64,000 bases of DNA from the NCBI GenBank assembly GCA_001899685.1, contig MKWG01000003.1, positions 124,001 to 188,000 on the forward strand. Reading direction: 5' to 3'. The notes beneath the pieces were generated by a model. The model did no database searches, had not been told where the DNA came from, and worked only from the letters and a program-made list of their open reading frames with translations. Made by a program: the position numbers and the translations under genes. This document shows, piece by piece, positions 9,185-17,005 of the stretch. Each line of letters starts with the position of its first letter. Within the stretch, counting starts at the first letter, position 1. This DNA comes from Sphingobacteriales bacterium 44-15 (GTDB lineage Bacteria; Bacteroidota; Bacteroidia; Chitinophagales; Chitinophagaceae).

Positions 9185-9949
9185 ATGTTGCTTAAAGATA
9201 AAATTTTATTTCTAACAGGAGGATCAAGTGGAATTGGGTTGGAATGCGCCAGGATATATGCCAGAGAAGGCGCTCATGTGGCTATTATCAGCAATAATCA
9301 ACCAGAACTGGAATTGATTATCCAGGAACTGGGAAACAGTAATCATATCGGTTTATACTGCGATATATCTTCTGAACCGCAGGTGGAAAGGGCTATATCA
9401 GAAACTATCTCTTTCTTTGGAAAACTTGATGGGATACACAATAATGCCGGAATTGTGACACCCGCTGCGATGCTGCATGAAACATCATCTGACGAATGGC
9501 ACAGGCTAATGGATGTCAACCTGAAAAGTATTTACCTTACTACAAAATATGGGCTTGAAGCACTCAGGAAAACAGAAGGATGTATTTTAAATACAAGCAG
9601 CCTGGCAGGACATATAGGACAAGAGATGCATGCAGCATATACTGCTACAAAGGGAGGTATCAGCGCCCTCACCAAATCCATGGCTCTGGACTATGCAAAG
9701 TACCGGATACGCGTAAATGCAGTGTGCCCGGCATGGGTAAGAACACCTGCAGTACACTCCTGGATTGAAGAACAGGACGACAAGAATGCGGCAGAAGAAT
9801 ATATTAACAACATACATCCGCTTGGATACTGTCCGGGAGGAGATGTAATTGCGGAAGCCTGTGTATTCCTGATGTCTGATAAAGCCCGCTTTATTACCGG
9901 CTGCACCATGCCGGTAAGCGGTGGCGCCGAATTAGGGTACAGACGGTAA
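9185..9949 (+). CDS. Short-chain dehydrogenase/reductase (SDR family)
   Basis: NAD(P)-dependent classical SDR of 254 residues. The start is the ATG at 9185; the open frame extends further upstream, but that part overlaps the divergent regulator. The Rossmann motif LTGGSSGIG is at about residues 9-17, NNAG at about 86-89, and the catalytic SS...YTATKGG pattern puts Tyr at about 153 and Lys at 157. It ends with GCTMPVSGGAELGYRR, typical of sugar-alcohol or aldose dehydrogenases of this fold. Divergent to the AraC regulator and near lutC, it may oxidise a deoxy-sugar or polyol, but the substrate cannot be read from sequence. A strong terminator follows. Confidence 0.9.
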   Translation: MLLKDKILFLTGGSSGIGLECARIYAREGAHVAIISNNQPELELIIQELGNSNHIGLYCDISSEPQVERAISETISFFGKLDGIHNNAGIVTPAAMLHETSSDEWHRLMDVNLKSIYLTTKYGLEALRKTEGCILNTSSLAGHIGQEMHAAYTATKGGISALTKSMALDYAKYRIRVNAVCPAWVRTPAVHSWIEEQDDKNAAEEYINNIHPLGYCPGGDVIAEACVFLMSDKARFITGCTMPVSGGAELGYRR

Positions 9950-10012
9950 TAACCAGTTCTGTTATGTACAACCAGGTATTGTAAAATTTTAAGCGAAGAA
10001 TTGTGATATCCA

Positions 10013-10050
10013 AGAAAAAAGCAGATCATTCAAGATCTGCTTTTTTCTTT
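10013..10050. terminator. Bidirectional intrinsic terminator
   Basis: A perfect 15-16 bp stem (arms at about 10013-10027 and 10034-10048, loop ATTCAA) has a GC-containing core GCAGATC/GATCTGC flanked by A-runs on one side and T-runs on the other. It can therefore end transcription of the SDR gene on the plus strand and of the tRNA-Ala gene on the minus strand. Confidence 0.85.
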
Positions 10051-10055
10051 AAGAG

Positions 10056-10129
10056 TGGAGGATATCGGGCTCGAACCGATGACCCCCAACATGCCATGCT
10101 GGTGCTCTAGCCAACTGAGCTAATCCCCC
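10056..10129 (-). tRNA. tRNA-Ala (anticodon GGC)
   Basis: The minus-strand sequence folds into a complete cloverleaf of 74 nt. The acceptor arms are GGGGGAT and ATCCTCC, giving the G3-U70 wobble pair that is the main alanine identity element. The D-arm sequence is TAGCTCAGTTGGCTAGAGC. The anticodon stem CCAGC/GCTGG encloses loop ATGGCAT with anticodon GGC, and the T-loop is GGTTCGAGCCC. The discriminator base is A. CCA is not encoded, so it must be added post-transcriptionally. Confidence 0.97.
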
Positions 10130-10147
10130 TGTTATTTTTCAGGACTG

Positions 10148-10179
10148 CAAATATAGAGTCCTGCAGTACTTTCTCCAAA
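10148..10179 (-). promoter_or_regulatory. Promoter of tRNA-Ala
   Basis: On the minus strand a TTTG (complement of 10176-10179) is followed after 20 nt by TATATTTG (complement of 10148-10155), an exact match to the Bacteroidota TAnnTTTG -7 box at the right spacing. The predicted start is about 12 nt before the tRNA. The -7 box lies between the perfect inverted repeats CAGGACT and AGTCCTG (10140-10163). Confidence 0.7.
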
Positions 10180-10180
10180 A

Positions 10181-10208
10181 GAAAAAAACCAGGCGGACAA
10201 CACCTGGT
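10181..10208 (-). terminator. Intrinsic terminator of gltA
   Basis: On the minus strand the arms ACCAGG (10203-10208) and CCTGGT (10188-10193) are separated by about nine bases and followed by a run of T (complement of the A-run 10182-10188). It stands 37 bp after the citrate synthase stop. Confidence 0.75.
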
Positions 10209-10244
10209 GTTATAAACGTGAAATATGAGACGATAAATGTGAGG

Positions 10245-11570
10245 CTAATCGCCCCAGATCTCTCCCTTACCTTCTATCCATTCTTTTACCGCATCTGTGG
10301 TCACAGACTTGGGACGTTCGAGCGGGAAGCCTAATGCACGGTCCCAGCACAGGCTTGCCAGTACTCCAAGCGCACGGCTCACCGCAAACAATACAGTATA
10401 GAACTCATATTCTACCATACCGTAATATACAAGCAACGCTCCGCTGTGCGCATCAACATTGGGCCAGGGATTTTTTACTTTTCCCAGCTCCTTCAGGATT
10501 TCGGGCACAACTTCATATATTCTCCAGACAGTATTCACCAGGGGATCGTTTGGCATGTGCTTTTTGCCAAATTCCATTTGCGCCGAGAACCGGGGGTCTG
10601 TTTTGCGAAGCACCGCATGGCCATAACCCGGCACCACTTTGCCTTCACCCAGGGTTTTCTTTACATATCTTTTTATTTGTTCTTTGGAAGGAAGCTTCAC
10701 TCCCAGCTCATCCCTCATTTCAAATATCCATTTGATCACTTCCTGGTTTGCCAGTCCATGCAATGGTCCGGCCAGTCCATTCATGCCGGCAGCAAGGCTG
10801 AGATAAGGGTCGCTCAGTGCAGAACCAACAAGATGGGTAGTATGAGCGGACACATTCCCGCCTTCATGATCGGCATGAATAGTCATATACAGTCGCATCA
10901 GCTCCTTAAAGCTCTCGTCTTCAAAACCCAGCATATGCGCAAAATTCCCCGACCAGTCTAAAAGCCCGTCCGGCTGGATATGCTTTTCATCTTTATACTT
11001 ACGGCGGTAGATGTATGCTGCTATCCTCGGCAAACGTGCAATAAGGTTCATTGCATCGTCAAACGTAGTATCCCAATAGTCTTTTTTGTTCATACCTTCA
11101 GCATATTTCCTGGCAAATACGCTTTCAGTCTGCAATGCCATGATACCTACTACGAGCTGCGTCATAGGATGCGAAGCTTTGGGGAGAGATTCAATAGCAT
11201 CAAACACATGATTGGGGACGTGCGATCTCCTTTGCCAGGCATTTGTAATGTCATTCACATCGCTCTCTGTAGGTAATTCCCCCATCAGCATAAGGTAAAA
11301 TAACCCTTCGGGCAAAGGCTGGGCACCCTTTCCCGCTTTAGGCAGCTTTTTTTGTAATTCGGGAATGGAATAGCCCCGGAAACGGATGCCCTCTTTTGCA
11401 TCCAGCAAAGAAGTCTCACTTACTAAACCTGTTATTCCTCTCATTCCCTGGTAAATCTGGGACAACACTACTTCTCCTATCTTTTTATTGCCATGCTTTT
11501 TCAGGATGTCCCTGATCTCCGCAGATTGCTCATCAGCCTTGGACTTAAACCTTTCTTTTATAGTAGCCAT
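10245..11570 (-). CDS. gltA: Citrate synthase (eukaryotic-type)
   Basis: Condenses acetyl-CoA with oxaloacetate to citrate, the entry step of the TCA cycle, in the cytoplasm. The 441 residues match the larger type II-like/eukaryotic family. The catalytic triad is visible: His in GPLHGLANQEV (about 272), His in PGYGHAVLRKTDPRF (about 320) and Asp in NVDAHSG (about 373). The GYGHAVLRKTDPR form, rather than the GHRVYK of hexameric bacterial enzymes, places it with the mitochondrial-like branch common in Bacteroidota. The gene stands alone with its own terminator. Confidence 0.95.
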   Translation of the reverse strand: MATIKERFKSKADEQSAEIRDILKKHGNKKIGEVVLSQIYQGMRGITGLVSETSLLDAKEGIRFRGYSIPELQKKLPKAGKGAQPLPEGLFYLMLMGELPTESDVNDITNAWQRRSHVPNHVFDAIESLPKASHPMTQLVVGIMALQTESVFARKYAEGMNKKDYWDTTFDDAMNLIARLPRIAAYIYRRKYKDEKHIQPDGLLDWSGNFAHMLGFEDESFKELMRLYMTIHADHEGGNVSAHTTHLVGSALSDPYLSLAAGMNGLAGPLHGLANQEVIKWIFEMRDELGVKLPSKEQIKRYVKKTLGEGKVVPGYGHAVLRKTDPRFSAQMEFGKKHMPNDPLVNTVWRIYEVVPEILKELGKVKNPWPNVDAHSGALLVYYGMVEYEFYTVLFAVSRALGVLASLCWDRALGFPLERPKSVTTDAVKEWIEGKGEIWGD

Positions 11571-11702
11571 ATTACATCATTTAGATATTTTTCCCTTTGA
11601 AGAATAAAGGATAGCGAACGCGCTAAAGTTAGCCAAAAACAGCAGTATAACAGGTAAAAAAATAGAGTTTCAGGAAAATTTGCCTTTGATCATAATATTT
11701 CC

Positions 11703-11770
11703 GTCAAACGTGAGAAGTGAGAAGTGAAACGGGAAAGATACACCTGACCTCTCCCATTTCACCTCTCACG
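11703..11770. repeat. GTGAGA/TTTCAC-type intergenic repeat, inverted arrangement
   Basis: GTGAGAAGTGAGAAGTGAAAC on one side faces CATTTCACCTCTCACG on the other across about 25 bp, so the RNA could fold back. The same degenerate units recur at 13866-13985, 19636-19739, 59539-59586 and 62285-62396. Here it lies between the gltA start and the LptF/G-like stop. Confidence 0.7.
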
Positions 11771-11818
11771 ATAACGCACGGATGAACCTGATTAACTTAA
11801 CGCTCCCCCGAAGGCGCC

Positions 11819-12898
11819 CTACTTGGGGGCCTTGCGATAGAGATAATACGTAAGCAATCCAAAAAGCACATTAGGCAACCATGCAGCTATAACGGGTGGT
11901 AAATTCCCTTTTACGCTAAAAATGGTAGAAAAGCGGTCAAGCAATATAAATAAGGATGCAATAGCAAAGCCGGCTGCAAGATGTATACCGCTCCCGCCCC
12001 TGATCTTGCGGGATGCAAGGATAGCGCCGATCAAAGTAAGGATCAGTACGGTTACCGGGGTGGCGTCGCGCCTGTACAGCTCTACTTCAAGATCATTGAT
12101 CCCCTCTGAACCTCTAAGCTTTTCCATGTCAACCATCCGCCGCAGCTCTTTAGTGCTGAGGCGCGCTTTAATATATTCATCTTTTTTCAGGTCTTCAGGC
12201 GTAAAATTGAAATTGAGCCTTCTTACGGTATCCTGCTTTACCTCTTCGCGCAGCCCGTTTATTTTTCTTTCAATAACACCTGAGAGCTTCCACCTCTTTC
12301 CAGCTTTATCCCATGAGATATTATCGGCGCGGAGATTATAGGCTACCTGCGTCCCCTTTAACCTGTCCATGAAAAAACCATTACCGCTTTGGGTAGCAGT
12401 ATCATAATACCGGATGCCACAATAGGATACACTGTCAATCCGCATATAAATATTATTACTGCCGGACGACAGCGGACGGGTATCAATGTACCGTTGCTCA
12501 AAAGCTGTACGTATCTCGTTGGCTTTAGGCACTATTTTCCTGTTTCCAACCCATAACAGCGCTGAAAGCAGCAGGCCTCCCAGTATGTAAGGCTTTAACA
12601 GCCGGTTGAAGCTGGTACCGCTGGCAATAATAGCAATGATCTCCGAACGGTTTGCCAGCTTTGAGGTAAAAAAAATGACTGCAATAAAAGTAAATAAGGG
12701 GAACAGGAAGGCTACAATGAACGGGACAAATCCTATATAGTAATGCTTTAACACAAAGCCGGCGGAGAGATTGGCTTTGGCAAAGTCATCAGTTTTTTCA
12801 CTGATATCCACCACAACCGATATGACCGTAAACAGGATTATGCAATAAAAGAAAGTAAAAATAAAATCTTTAAATATGTACCAGTCAATCTTTTTCAT
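11819..12898 (-). CDS. LptF/LptG-family lipopolysaccharide export permease
   Basis: Inner-membrane permease of the Lpt machine that extracts LPS and hands it to the periplasmic bridge. The 359-residue protein shows the family layout: TM1 about 13-33, TM2 about 50-72 (FVPFIVAFLFPLFTF), TM3 about 98-118, a long periplasmic beta-jellyroll region about 130-265, and three C-terminal helices (TVLILTLIGAILASRK, AAGFAIASLFILLDR, PNVLFGLLTYYLY). The cytoplasmic loop SKLANRSEIIAIIASGTSF matches the coupling-helix region of YjgP/YjgQ. Whether it is LptF or LptG cannot be decided here. kdsC nearby is also an LPS gene. Confidence 0.9.
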   Translation of the reverse strand: MKKIDWYIFKDFIFTFFYCIILFTVISVVVDISEKTDDFAKANLSAGFVLKHYYIGFVPFIVAFLFPLFTFIAVIFFTSKLANRSEIIAIIASGTSFNRLLKPYILGGLLLSALLWVGNRKIVPKANEIRTAFEQRYIDTRPLSSGSNNIYMRIDSVSYCGIRYYDTATQSGNGFFMDRLKGTQVAYNLRADNISWDKAGKRWKLSGVIERKINGLREEVKQDTVRRLNFNFTPEDLKKDEYIKARLSTKELRRMVDMEKLRGSEGINDLEVELYRRDATPVTVLILTLIGAILASRKIRGGSGIHLAAGFAIASLFILLDRFSTIFSVKGNLPPVIAAWLPNVLFGLLTYYLYRKAPK

Positions 12899-12985
12899 GC
12901 CTTACCTGTGCCATATATGTTATTAAAAGTACAGTATGGGCAAAAGTAAATTAAAACTGTTATCAGAACTTTGTATCTTTCTAAA

Positions 12986-13801
12986 ATGAAAAGAATTCAC
13001 AATAGTTTCAGCTTTTTATATCTTTTTATCACCATTAGTATTACCGGCATATCGCCTATTAACATAAGAGCGCAGGCGTCCGGACCGGCCCTTTATGAGC
13101 GCCAGTTCTTCATTGAAGGTGATGATACGCTGTATTGCAGGATACTTTCACCGGCACATTTCTCAGCAGAAAAGAAATATCCCTTAATCCTCGTATTACA
13201 TGGTTCAGGAGAAAGAGGTAATGACAACGAGGCGCAGCTCAAATGGGGAAGCAATCTTTTTCTTGATTCTGCCATCAGGGAAAAATTTCCGGCTATAGTT
13301 GTTTTCCCGCAATGCCCTGCAGATTCGAGCTGGAGCGTGCGTGCCAAAACCAAAGCAGGAGACAGTGTGGCATTCAGGTTTCCTATGGATGTACCTCCTA
13401 CAAAGCCCCTGCTCCTGGTAATGAATTTCCTGGATACGCTTATCAGCAATGGTATGGTAGACCCTAAACGGATCTATGTTGGCGGACTATCAATGGGCGG
13501 ATTTGGAACATTCGAGATCCTCTGGCGGCGGCCAAAGCTTTTTGCAGCCGCTTTTCCTATCTGCGGCGGCGGTAATCCGGAAAGCGCGAAATTATACGGC
13601 AGAAAATTCCCGGTATGGGTATTTCACGGTGCCGACGATGACGTAGTGCCCGTTGCCAATTCCCGCTCTATGGTTGCCGCATTGAAAGCAGCCGGCGCAA
13701 AAGTAAAATACAGCGAATACCCGGGTGTGAAACACAACAGTTGGGTCAATGCTTTTGCCGAGCCCGACCTGCTCCCATGGCTGTTTTCACAGAAGAGATA
13801 A
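12986..13801 (+). CDS. Secreted alpha/beta-hydrolase (PHB-depolymerase/feruloyl-esterase-like, predicted peptidase group)
   Basis: Exported serine hydrolase of 271 residues. I start at the ATG at 12986 because it puts a clear signal peptide first (SFSFLYLFITISITG, cleavage near IRAQA). The catalytic triad can be read: Ser in GGLSMGGFG (about 168), Asp in HGADDDVVP (about 215) and His in GVKHNSW (about 249). The oxyanion-region motif LVLHGSGERGND is at about 63-75. This pattern is that of the dienelactone-hydrolase/PHB-depolymerase group (COG4099-like), whose members act on carbohydrate esters or peptides. The substrate is unknown. It is convergent with kdsC across a repeat array. Confidence 0.85.
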   Translation: MKRIHNSFSFLYLFITISITGISPINIRAQASGPALYERQFFIEGDDTLYCRILSPAHFSAEKKYPLILVLHGSGERGNDNEAQLKWGSNLFLDSAIREKFPAIVVFPQCPADSSWSVRAKTKAGDSVAFRFPMDVPPTKPLLLVMNFLDTLISNGMVDPKRIYVGGLSMGGFGTFEILWRRPKLFAAAFPICGGGNPESAKLYGRKFPVWVFHGADDDVVPVANSRSMVAALKAAGAKVKYSEYPGVKHNSWVNAFAEPDLLPWLFSQKR

Positions 13802-13865
13802 GCAGTATAAGGTGTAAGGTGTAGGGTATAAGCTAAGCAAGTTACAGGCTGCAGGTTGCAAAAGT

Positions 13866-13985
13866 TTCATCACATTTCACCTCTCACGTTTCACCTCTCA
13901 CGTTTGACATTTTATCACTTACCTCTTTATTTGCCTCTCACCTCTGACGTTTGCCGTTTCACTATTCACTTTTCACCATTCACCA
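13866..13985. repeat. TTTCACCTCTCACG tandem-like repeat array
   Basis: About nine degenerate copies of a TTTCACCTCTCACG-like unit lie in one orientation between the convergent hydrolase and kdsC genes (for instance CATTTCACCTCTCACG, then TTTCACCTCTCACG, then GCCTCTCACCTCTGACG). Unit length varies and there are no unique spacers, so this is not a CRISPR. The related copies are listed at 11703. Confidence 0.75.
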
Positions 13986-13987
13986 CC

Positions 13988-14509
13988 TCAGATGCTTTTT
14001 ATTTCGGTGGCAATTTCCCAGTGATCGTTCAGCTTTAGCACTTTTTCAATCACCTCCCGTACACAGCCTTTTCCCCCGTTGAGCGGGGATATATAATGTG
14101 CAATGGCTTTGATCTCCTGCACTGCGTCTGCAGGACAACAGGCTAAGCCTGCCGCCTGCATTACCCTGATATCCGGTATATCATCTCCCATATATAATAC
14201 CCGGTCGGGGGCTATACCTTTTTCTGTTATATACCGGTTAAATACTTCCAGCTTATTTTTCACCGACTGAAATACATCGGTAATGCCCAGGCTGTTCATC
14301 CGCTCGGTTACCGGCGGAGCGAATCCTCCTGTGATCACCGCTACATTATATCCCTTCCCTACAGCCAGTTGCAGCCCGTAGCCGTCTTTTGTATTCATTG
14401 TTCTGAGGTATTCCAGCCCCGGCACAATTACAATGCTCCCGTCAGTCATTACCCCGTCAACATCAAAAACAAAAGTGGTGATCTTTTTAAACTGTCCAAG
14501 TATGTTCAT
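13988..14509 (-). CDS. kdsC: 3-deoxy-D-manno-octulosonate 8-phosphate phosphatase
   Basis: HAD-superfamily phosphatase that dephosphorylates KDO-8-phosphate to KDO for the LPS inner core. The 173 residues fit the C0-type (capless) tetrameric enzyme. HAD motif I is FDVDGVMTDGS (about 15-25, both Asp present), motif II lies in VAVITGG, and the motif III/IV region is YMGDDIPDIRVMQAAGLACCPADA (split; GDD about 111-113). The C-terminal GGKGCVREVIEKVLK is diagnostic for the YrbI/KdsC group. It stands alone; the neighbouring gene row gives no other LPS-core enzyme except the LptF/G-like permease. Confidence 0.93.
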   Translation of the reverse strand: MNILGQFKKITTFVFDVDGVMTDGSIVIVPGLEYLRTMNTKDGYGLQLAVGKGYNVAVITGGFAPPVTERMNSLGITDVFQSVKNKLEVFNRYITEKGIAPDRVLYMGDDIPDIRVMQAAGLACCPADAVQEIKAIAHYISPLNGGKGCVREVIEKVLKLNDHWEIATEIKSI

Positions 14510-14632
14510 TATGCGGGTATTATCATTTTTCAGTAATGAATTTGATTAAACTTATTTTTACCTCAAAGGAGCAATCCTAAGCTTCGGGATATGCAAAGAA
14601 AACGCAAAGAAGGCGATTTGATCTTTTTTTTC

Positions 14633-14670
14633 AAAAAAAGGTACCCGGATGCAACATAGCAGCCGGGTGC
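14633..14670 (-). terminator. Orphan terminator-like hairpin upstream of kdsC
   Basis: On the minus strand the arms ACCCGG...TGC and GCA...CCGGGT enclose a 6-nt loop and are followed by seven T. Nothing on that strand lies just upstream to be terminated, since the sigma-factor gene starts at 14710 in the other direction. It may block antisense transcription or belong to an unannotated small transcript. Confidence 0.5.
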
Positions 14671-14709
14671 TTGTCTTTAATACTATACTGACGTATAAAA
14701 CCTCATTTT

Positions 14710-15264
14710 TTGGAATTGCCTGTAGCACAAGAACAACATACAGACCTGGTAGCCCGCTGCCAGGAAGGAGATGCAGTAAGCTTTAAAAAATTGTACGAAC
14801 AATATGCCCGTGCAATGTTTAATACCAGCCTAAGGATAGTAAATGACAGGACAGAAGCGGAAGATATATTGCAGGAGGCATTCATTGAAGCGTTCCATAA
14901 TATCAAAACTTTTGAAAACAGGAGCAGCTTTGGAGCCTGGATAAAGAAAATCGTGATCAATAAATCCATAAATCAATTAAAGAAAAAGAAAATAAATATT
15001 GTAGAGATAGATGCCGGGCAGCAATATGAAACAGATGCTGAGCCTGTGCACGATGAAAGCGAGACCCGGTGGCAGGTACAGTTGATACTGGACAGTATAA
15101 AGAAATTATCGCCGGGGTACAGAACCGTAGTAAGCCTTTACCTGCTCGAAGGATACGACCATGAGGAAATAGCCCAGATAATGGGTGTGGCAGAGTCAAC
15201 AACCAGAACACAATATATAAGAGGTAAACAAAAACTACTGCAAATACTAAAAGGAGACCAATGA
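14710..15264 (+). CDS. ECF-type RNA polymerase sigma factor
   Basis: Sigma-70 family extracytoplasmic-function factor of 184 residues. Region 2 spans about 20-90 (YARAMFNTSLRIVNDRTEAEDILQEAF region, then RSSFGAWIKKIVINKSINQLKKKK) and region 4 about 120-180 (YRTVVSLYLLEGYDHEEIAQIMGV, split, then STTRTQYIRGKQKL). No ATG precedes region 2, so I use the TTG at 14710; the TTG at 14716 is an alternative. The next gene follows after one base and encodes a one-TM protein, so the pair is probably a sigma factor with its membrane anti-sigma factor. Confidence 0.93.
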   Translation: MELPVAQEQHTDLVARCQEGDAVSFKKLYEQYARAMFNTSLRIVNDRTEAEDILQEAFIEAFHNIKTFENRSSFGAWIKKIVINKSINQLKKKKINIVEIDAGQQYETDAEPVHDESETRWQVQLILDSIKKLSPGYRTVVSLYLLEGYDHEEIAQIMGVAESTTRTQYIRGKQKLLQILKGDQ

Positions 15265-15265
15265 C

Positions 15266-15859
15266 ATGAGTAAAAGTTTAGAGCGCTTTATCAGGGATAA
15301 CCGTGAAAAATTTGATACAGAGCAACCATCGCCCGCAAGCTGGGAAAAAATAGAGCAATCGCTGAATACACCAAAGCAGGGATCAGCGGTGTATCGTATG
15401 AACGGGAAGAAATGGTGGTTAATAGCCGCTGCCGTCGTGTCGATCGTTTTAACATCATCTTTATATATTTTCCTGCATCCCGGCCATGAAGAAATACCGG
15501 TAGTCCAAAACCAAACAACAGGCACAACACCGGAAAACAAAACCGGGGACCCGGTAATTGAGGCTATTGACCCTGACTATGCAGCAAGAGTAGCAAAATT
15601 TTCGGGGCTGATAGAAGCAAAGCAACACGGGCTTGAAGCCATACGCACAGATCAGCCCGACCTATATAGAAAATTCAGCAGGGATATACAACGCCTCGAC
15701 AGTACTTATCATGCCTTAAAATACGAGTTGCCGGCAAACCCAAATAAAGAAGAATTGCTGCAGGCAATGATATACAACCTGCAATTGCAGATTGACCTGC
15801 TGAACCAGCAACTAAATATCATTCAGGAAATCAAACAGGCTAAAAGCGCATCATTATGA
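15266..15859 (+). CDS. Single-pass membrane protein, probable anti-sigma factor
   Basis: A 197-residue protein with a charged N-terminal segment (about 1-48), one transmembrane helix at about 53-73 (WLIAAAVVSIVLTSSLYIFL) and a mainly helical C-terminal part about 100-195 that is rich in Gln and Leu and may form coiled coils. It has no ASD zinc-finger motif and no named domain that I recognise. The calls rests on position: it starts one base after the ECF sigma factor stop, and its own stop overlaps the next start (ATGA). The N-terminal region would bind the sigma factor in the cytoplasm. Confidence 0.65.
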   Translation: MSKSLERFIRDNREKFDTEQPSPASWEKIEQSLNTPKQGSAVYRMNGKKWWLIAAAVVSIVLTSSLYIFLHPGHEEIPVVQNQTTGTTPENKTGDPVIEAIDPDYAARVAKFSGLIEAKQHGLEAIRTDQPDLYRKFSRDIQRLDSTYHALKYELPANPNKEELLQAMIYNLQLQIDLLNQQLNIIQEIKQAKSASL

Positions 15860-16785
15860 AAAAAACAATTACACTGCTTACAGGCTTTTTGCTGGTCTTT
15901 ATTCTCACCGCACAGGCCATTACCGACCCTGTAATCGAAAAAACAAAAACCTATTTCAAATCCTATACTGTAAGCAAAAACGACAAGATAAAGCTGGAAA
16001 ACTCCTTTGGAGAAATGAAGCTGAATACATGGGGGAAACAGGAAGTAAAAGTAGAAGTTACCATAGTGGCAAAGGCTGCCTCCGCAGAAAAGGCGCAGGA
16101 GATACTGGATAAGATCCGCATTGAAGATGGTAAAACAGCAGAAGGCGTTTACTTCAAAACCAAAGCGGACAATATTAATACCGGTAATAACGGAAACAAA
16201 AAAAACAAAAACTATAAAGAGGAAGGAATGGAAATTAATTACAATGTTTTTCTTCCTGCAGAAAATCCATTGGATGCTTCCAACTCTTTCGGAGCATTGA
16301 TAATCGGAGACTATAAAGGAGCTGTGGCGCTGCAGAGTAAATTCGGGAGCCTTACTGCCGGCAACCTCAGCGATGTAAAACAATTGCATGTGGAGTTTGG
16401 AAAGGCAAATATCAGCTCGGTCAATAACGGGAAAGTAACCGTGAAGTTTTCTAAAGCAACCATGGGGAAATTCAGCGGGGATGTCAGCTCGGTTTTTGAG
16501 TTTTGCGACGCGGTAAATATCAGGCTGGACAACTCGATAGCTCAGCTTGATGTGAAATCATCTTACTCCAAGCTGGAAATCAACCTTAGCAATAATATCT
16601 CTGCCAATTTTGACATCAAAACAAGTTTTGGAGATCTAGACAACAACACATCTTACGCCATAACGGAAAAGGAGAACGACAAGAAAAACGGGGTCCGGTT
16701 CGACAAACATTATTCTGCGACCACCGGTGCAGGTTCTTCAAAAATCAATATCAAATCTGAGTTTGGAAAAATAAGATTTCTATAA
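15856..16785 (+). CDS. Exported repetitive beta-structure protein (DUF4097-like)
   Basis: A 309-residue exported protein with a signal peptide (KTITLLTGFLLVFILTAQA). The rest alternates short beta-strands with recurrent phrases of the type FGEMKLNTW, FGALIIGDYKG, FGSLTAGNLS and FGKIRFL, each built around Phe/Ser-Gly. This is the periodic pattern of DUF4097/adhesin-like beta-solenoids often found next to sigma/anti-sigma genes in Bacteroidota. The start codon overlaps the stop of the preceding gene, so all three genes form one operon. It may be the envelope component sensed by or produced through the ECF system; the role is unknown. Confidence 0.7.
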   Translation: MKKTITLLTGFLLVFILTAQAITDPVIEKTKTYFKSYTVSKNDKIKLENSFGEMKLNTWGKQEVKVEVTIVAKAASAEKAQEILDKIRIEDGKTAEGVYFKTKADNINTGNNGNKKNKNYKEEGMEINYNVFLPAENPLDASNSFGALIIGDYKGAVALQSKFGSLTAGNLSDVKQLHVEFGKANISSVNNGKVTVKFSKATMGKFSGDVSSVFEFCDAVNIRLDNSIAQLDVKSSYSKLEINLSNNISANFDIKTSFGDLDNNTSYAITEKENDKKNGVRFDKHYSATTGAGSSKINIKSEFGKIRFL

Positions 16786-16825
16786 AAGAGCTATACAATA
16801 GCAGAAAATAGGTTAAATAAACGTG

Positions 16826-16860
16826 AATCCCCGGATGTCTATCCGGGGATTATTGTTATC
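16826..16860 (+). terminator. Terminator of the ECF sigma operon
   Basis: An 11-bp perfect stem AATCCCCGGAT/ATCCGGGGATT with loop GTCT (16826-16851) is followed by the T-rich ATTGTTATC. It is 40 bp after the last gene of the operon. Confidence 0.7.
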
Positions 16861-17005
16861 ATAATGAAAACGGCTCCTGGTCAGAGCGCTGTTGATCAAT
16901 TTTACAAAAATGTCATACGATGACAAATTCAAACATATTGTTTACAACTTTATCAGGTGTTTGCAATACGAGATCTTGTGCAAAATTCATAGTTACAGAG
17001 AAGCA

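Noticed and set aside
13866-13985. The repeated TTTCACCTCTCACG units looked at first like a CRISPR array.
   Set aside because: Units are degenerate, have no unique spacers of constant length, and no cas genes are near.
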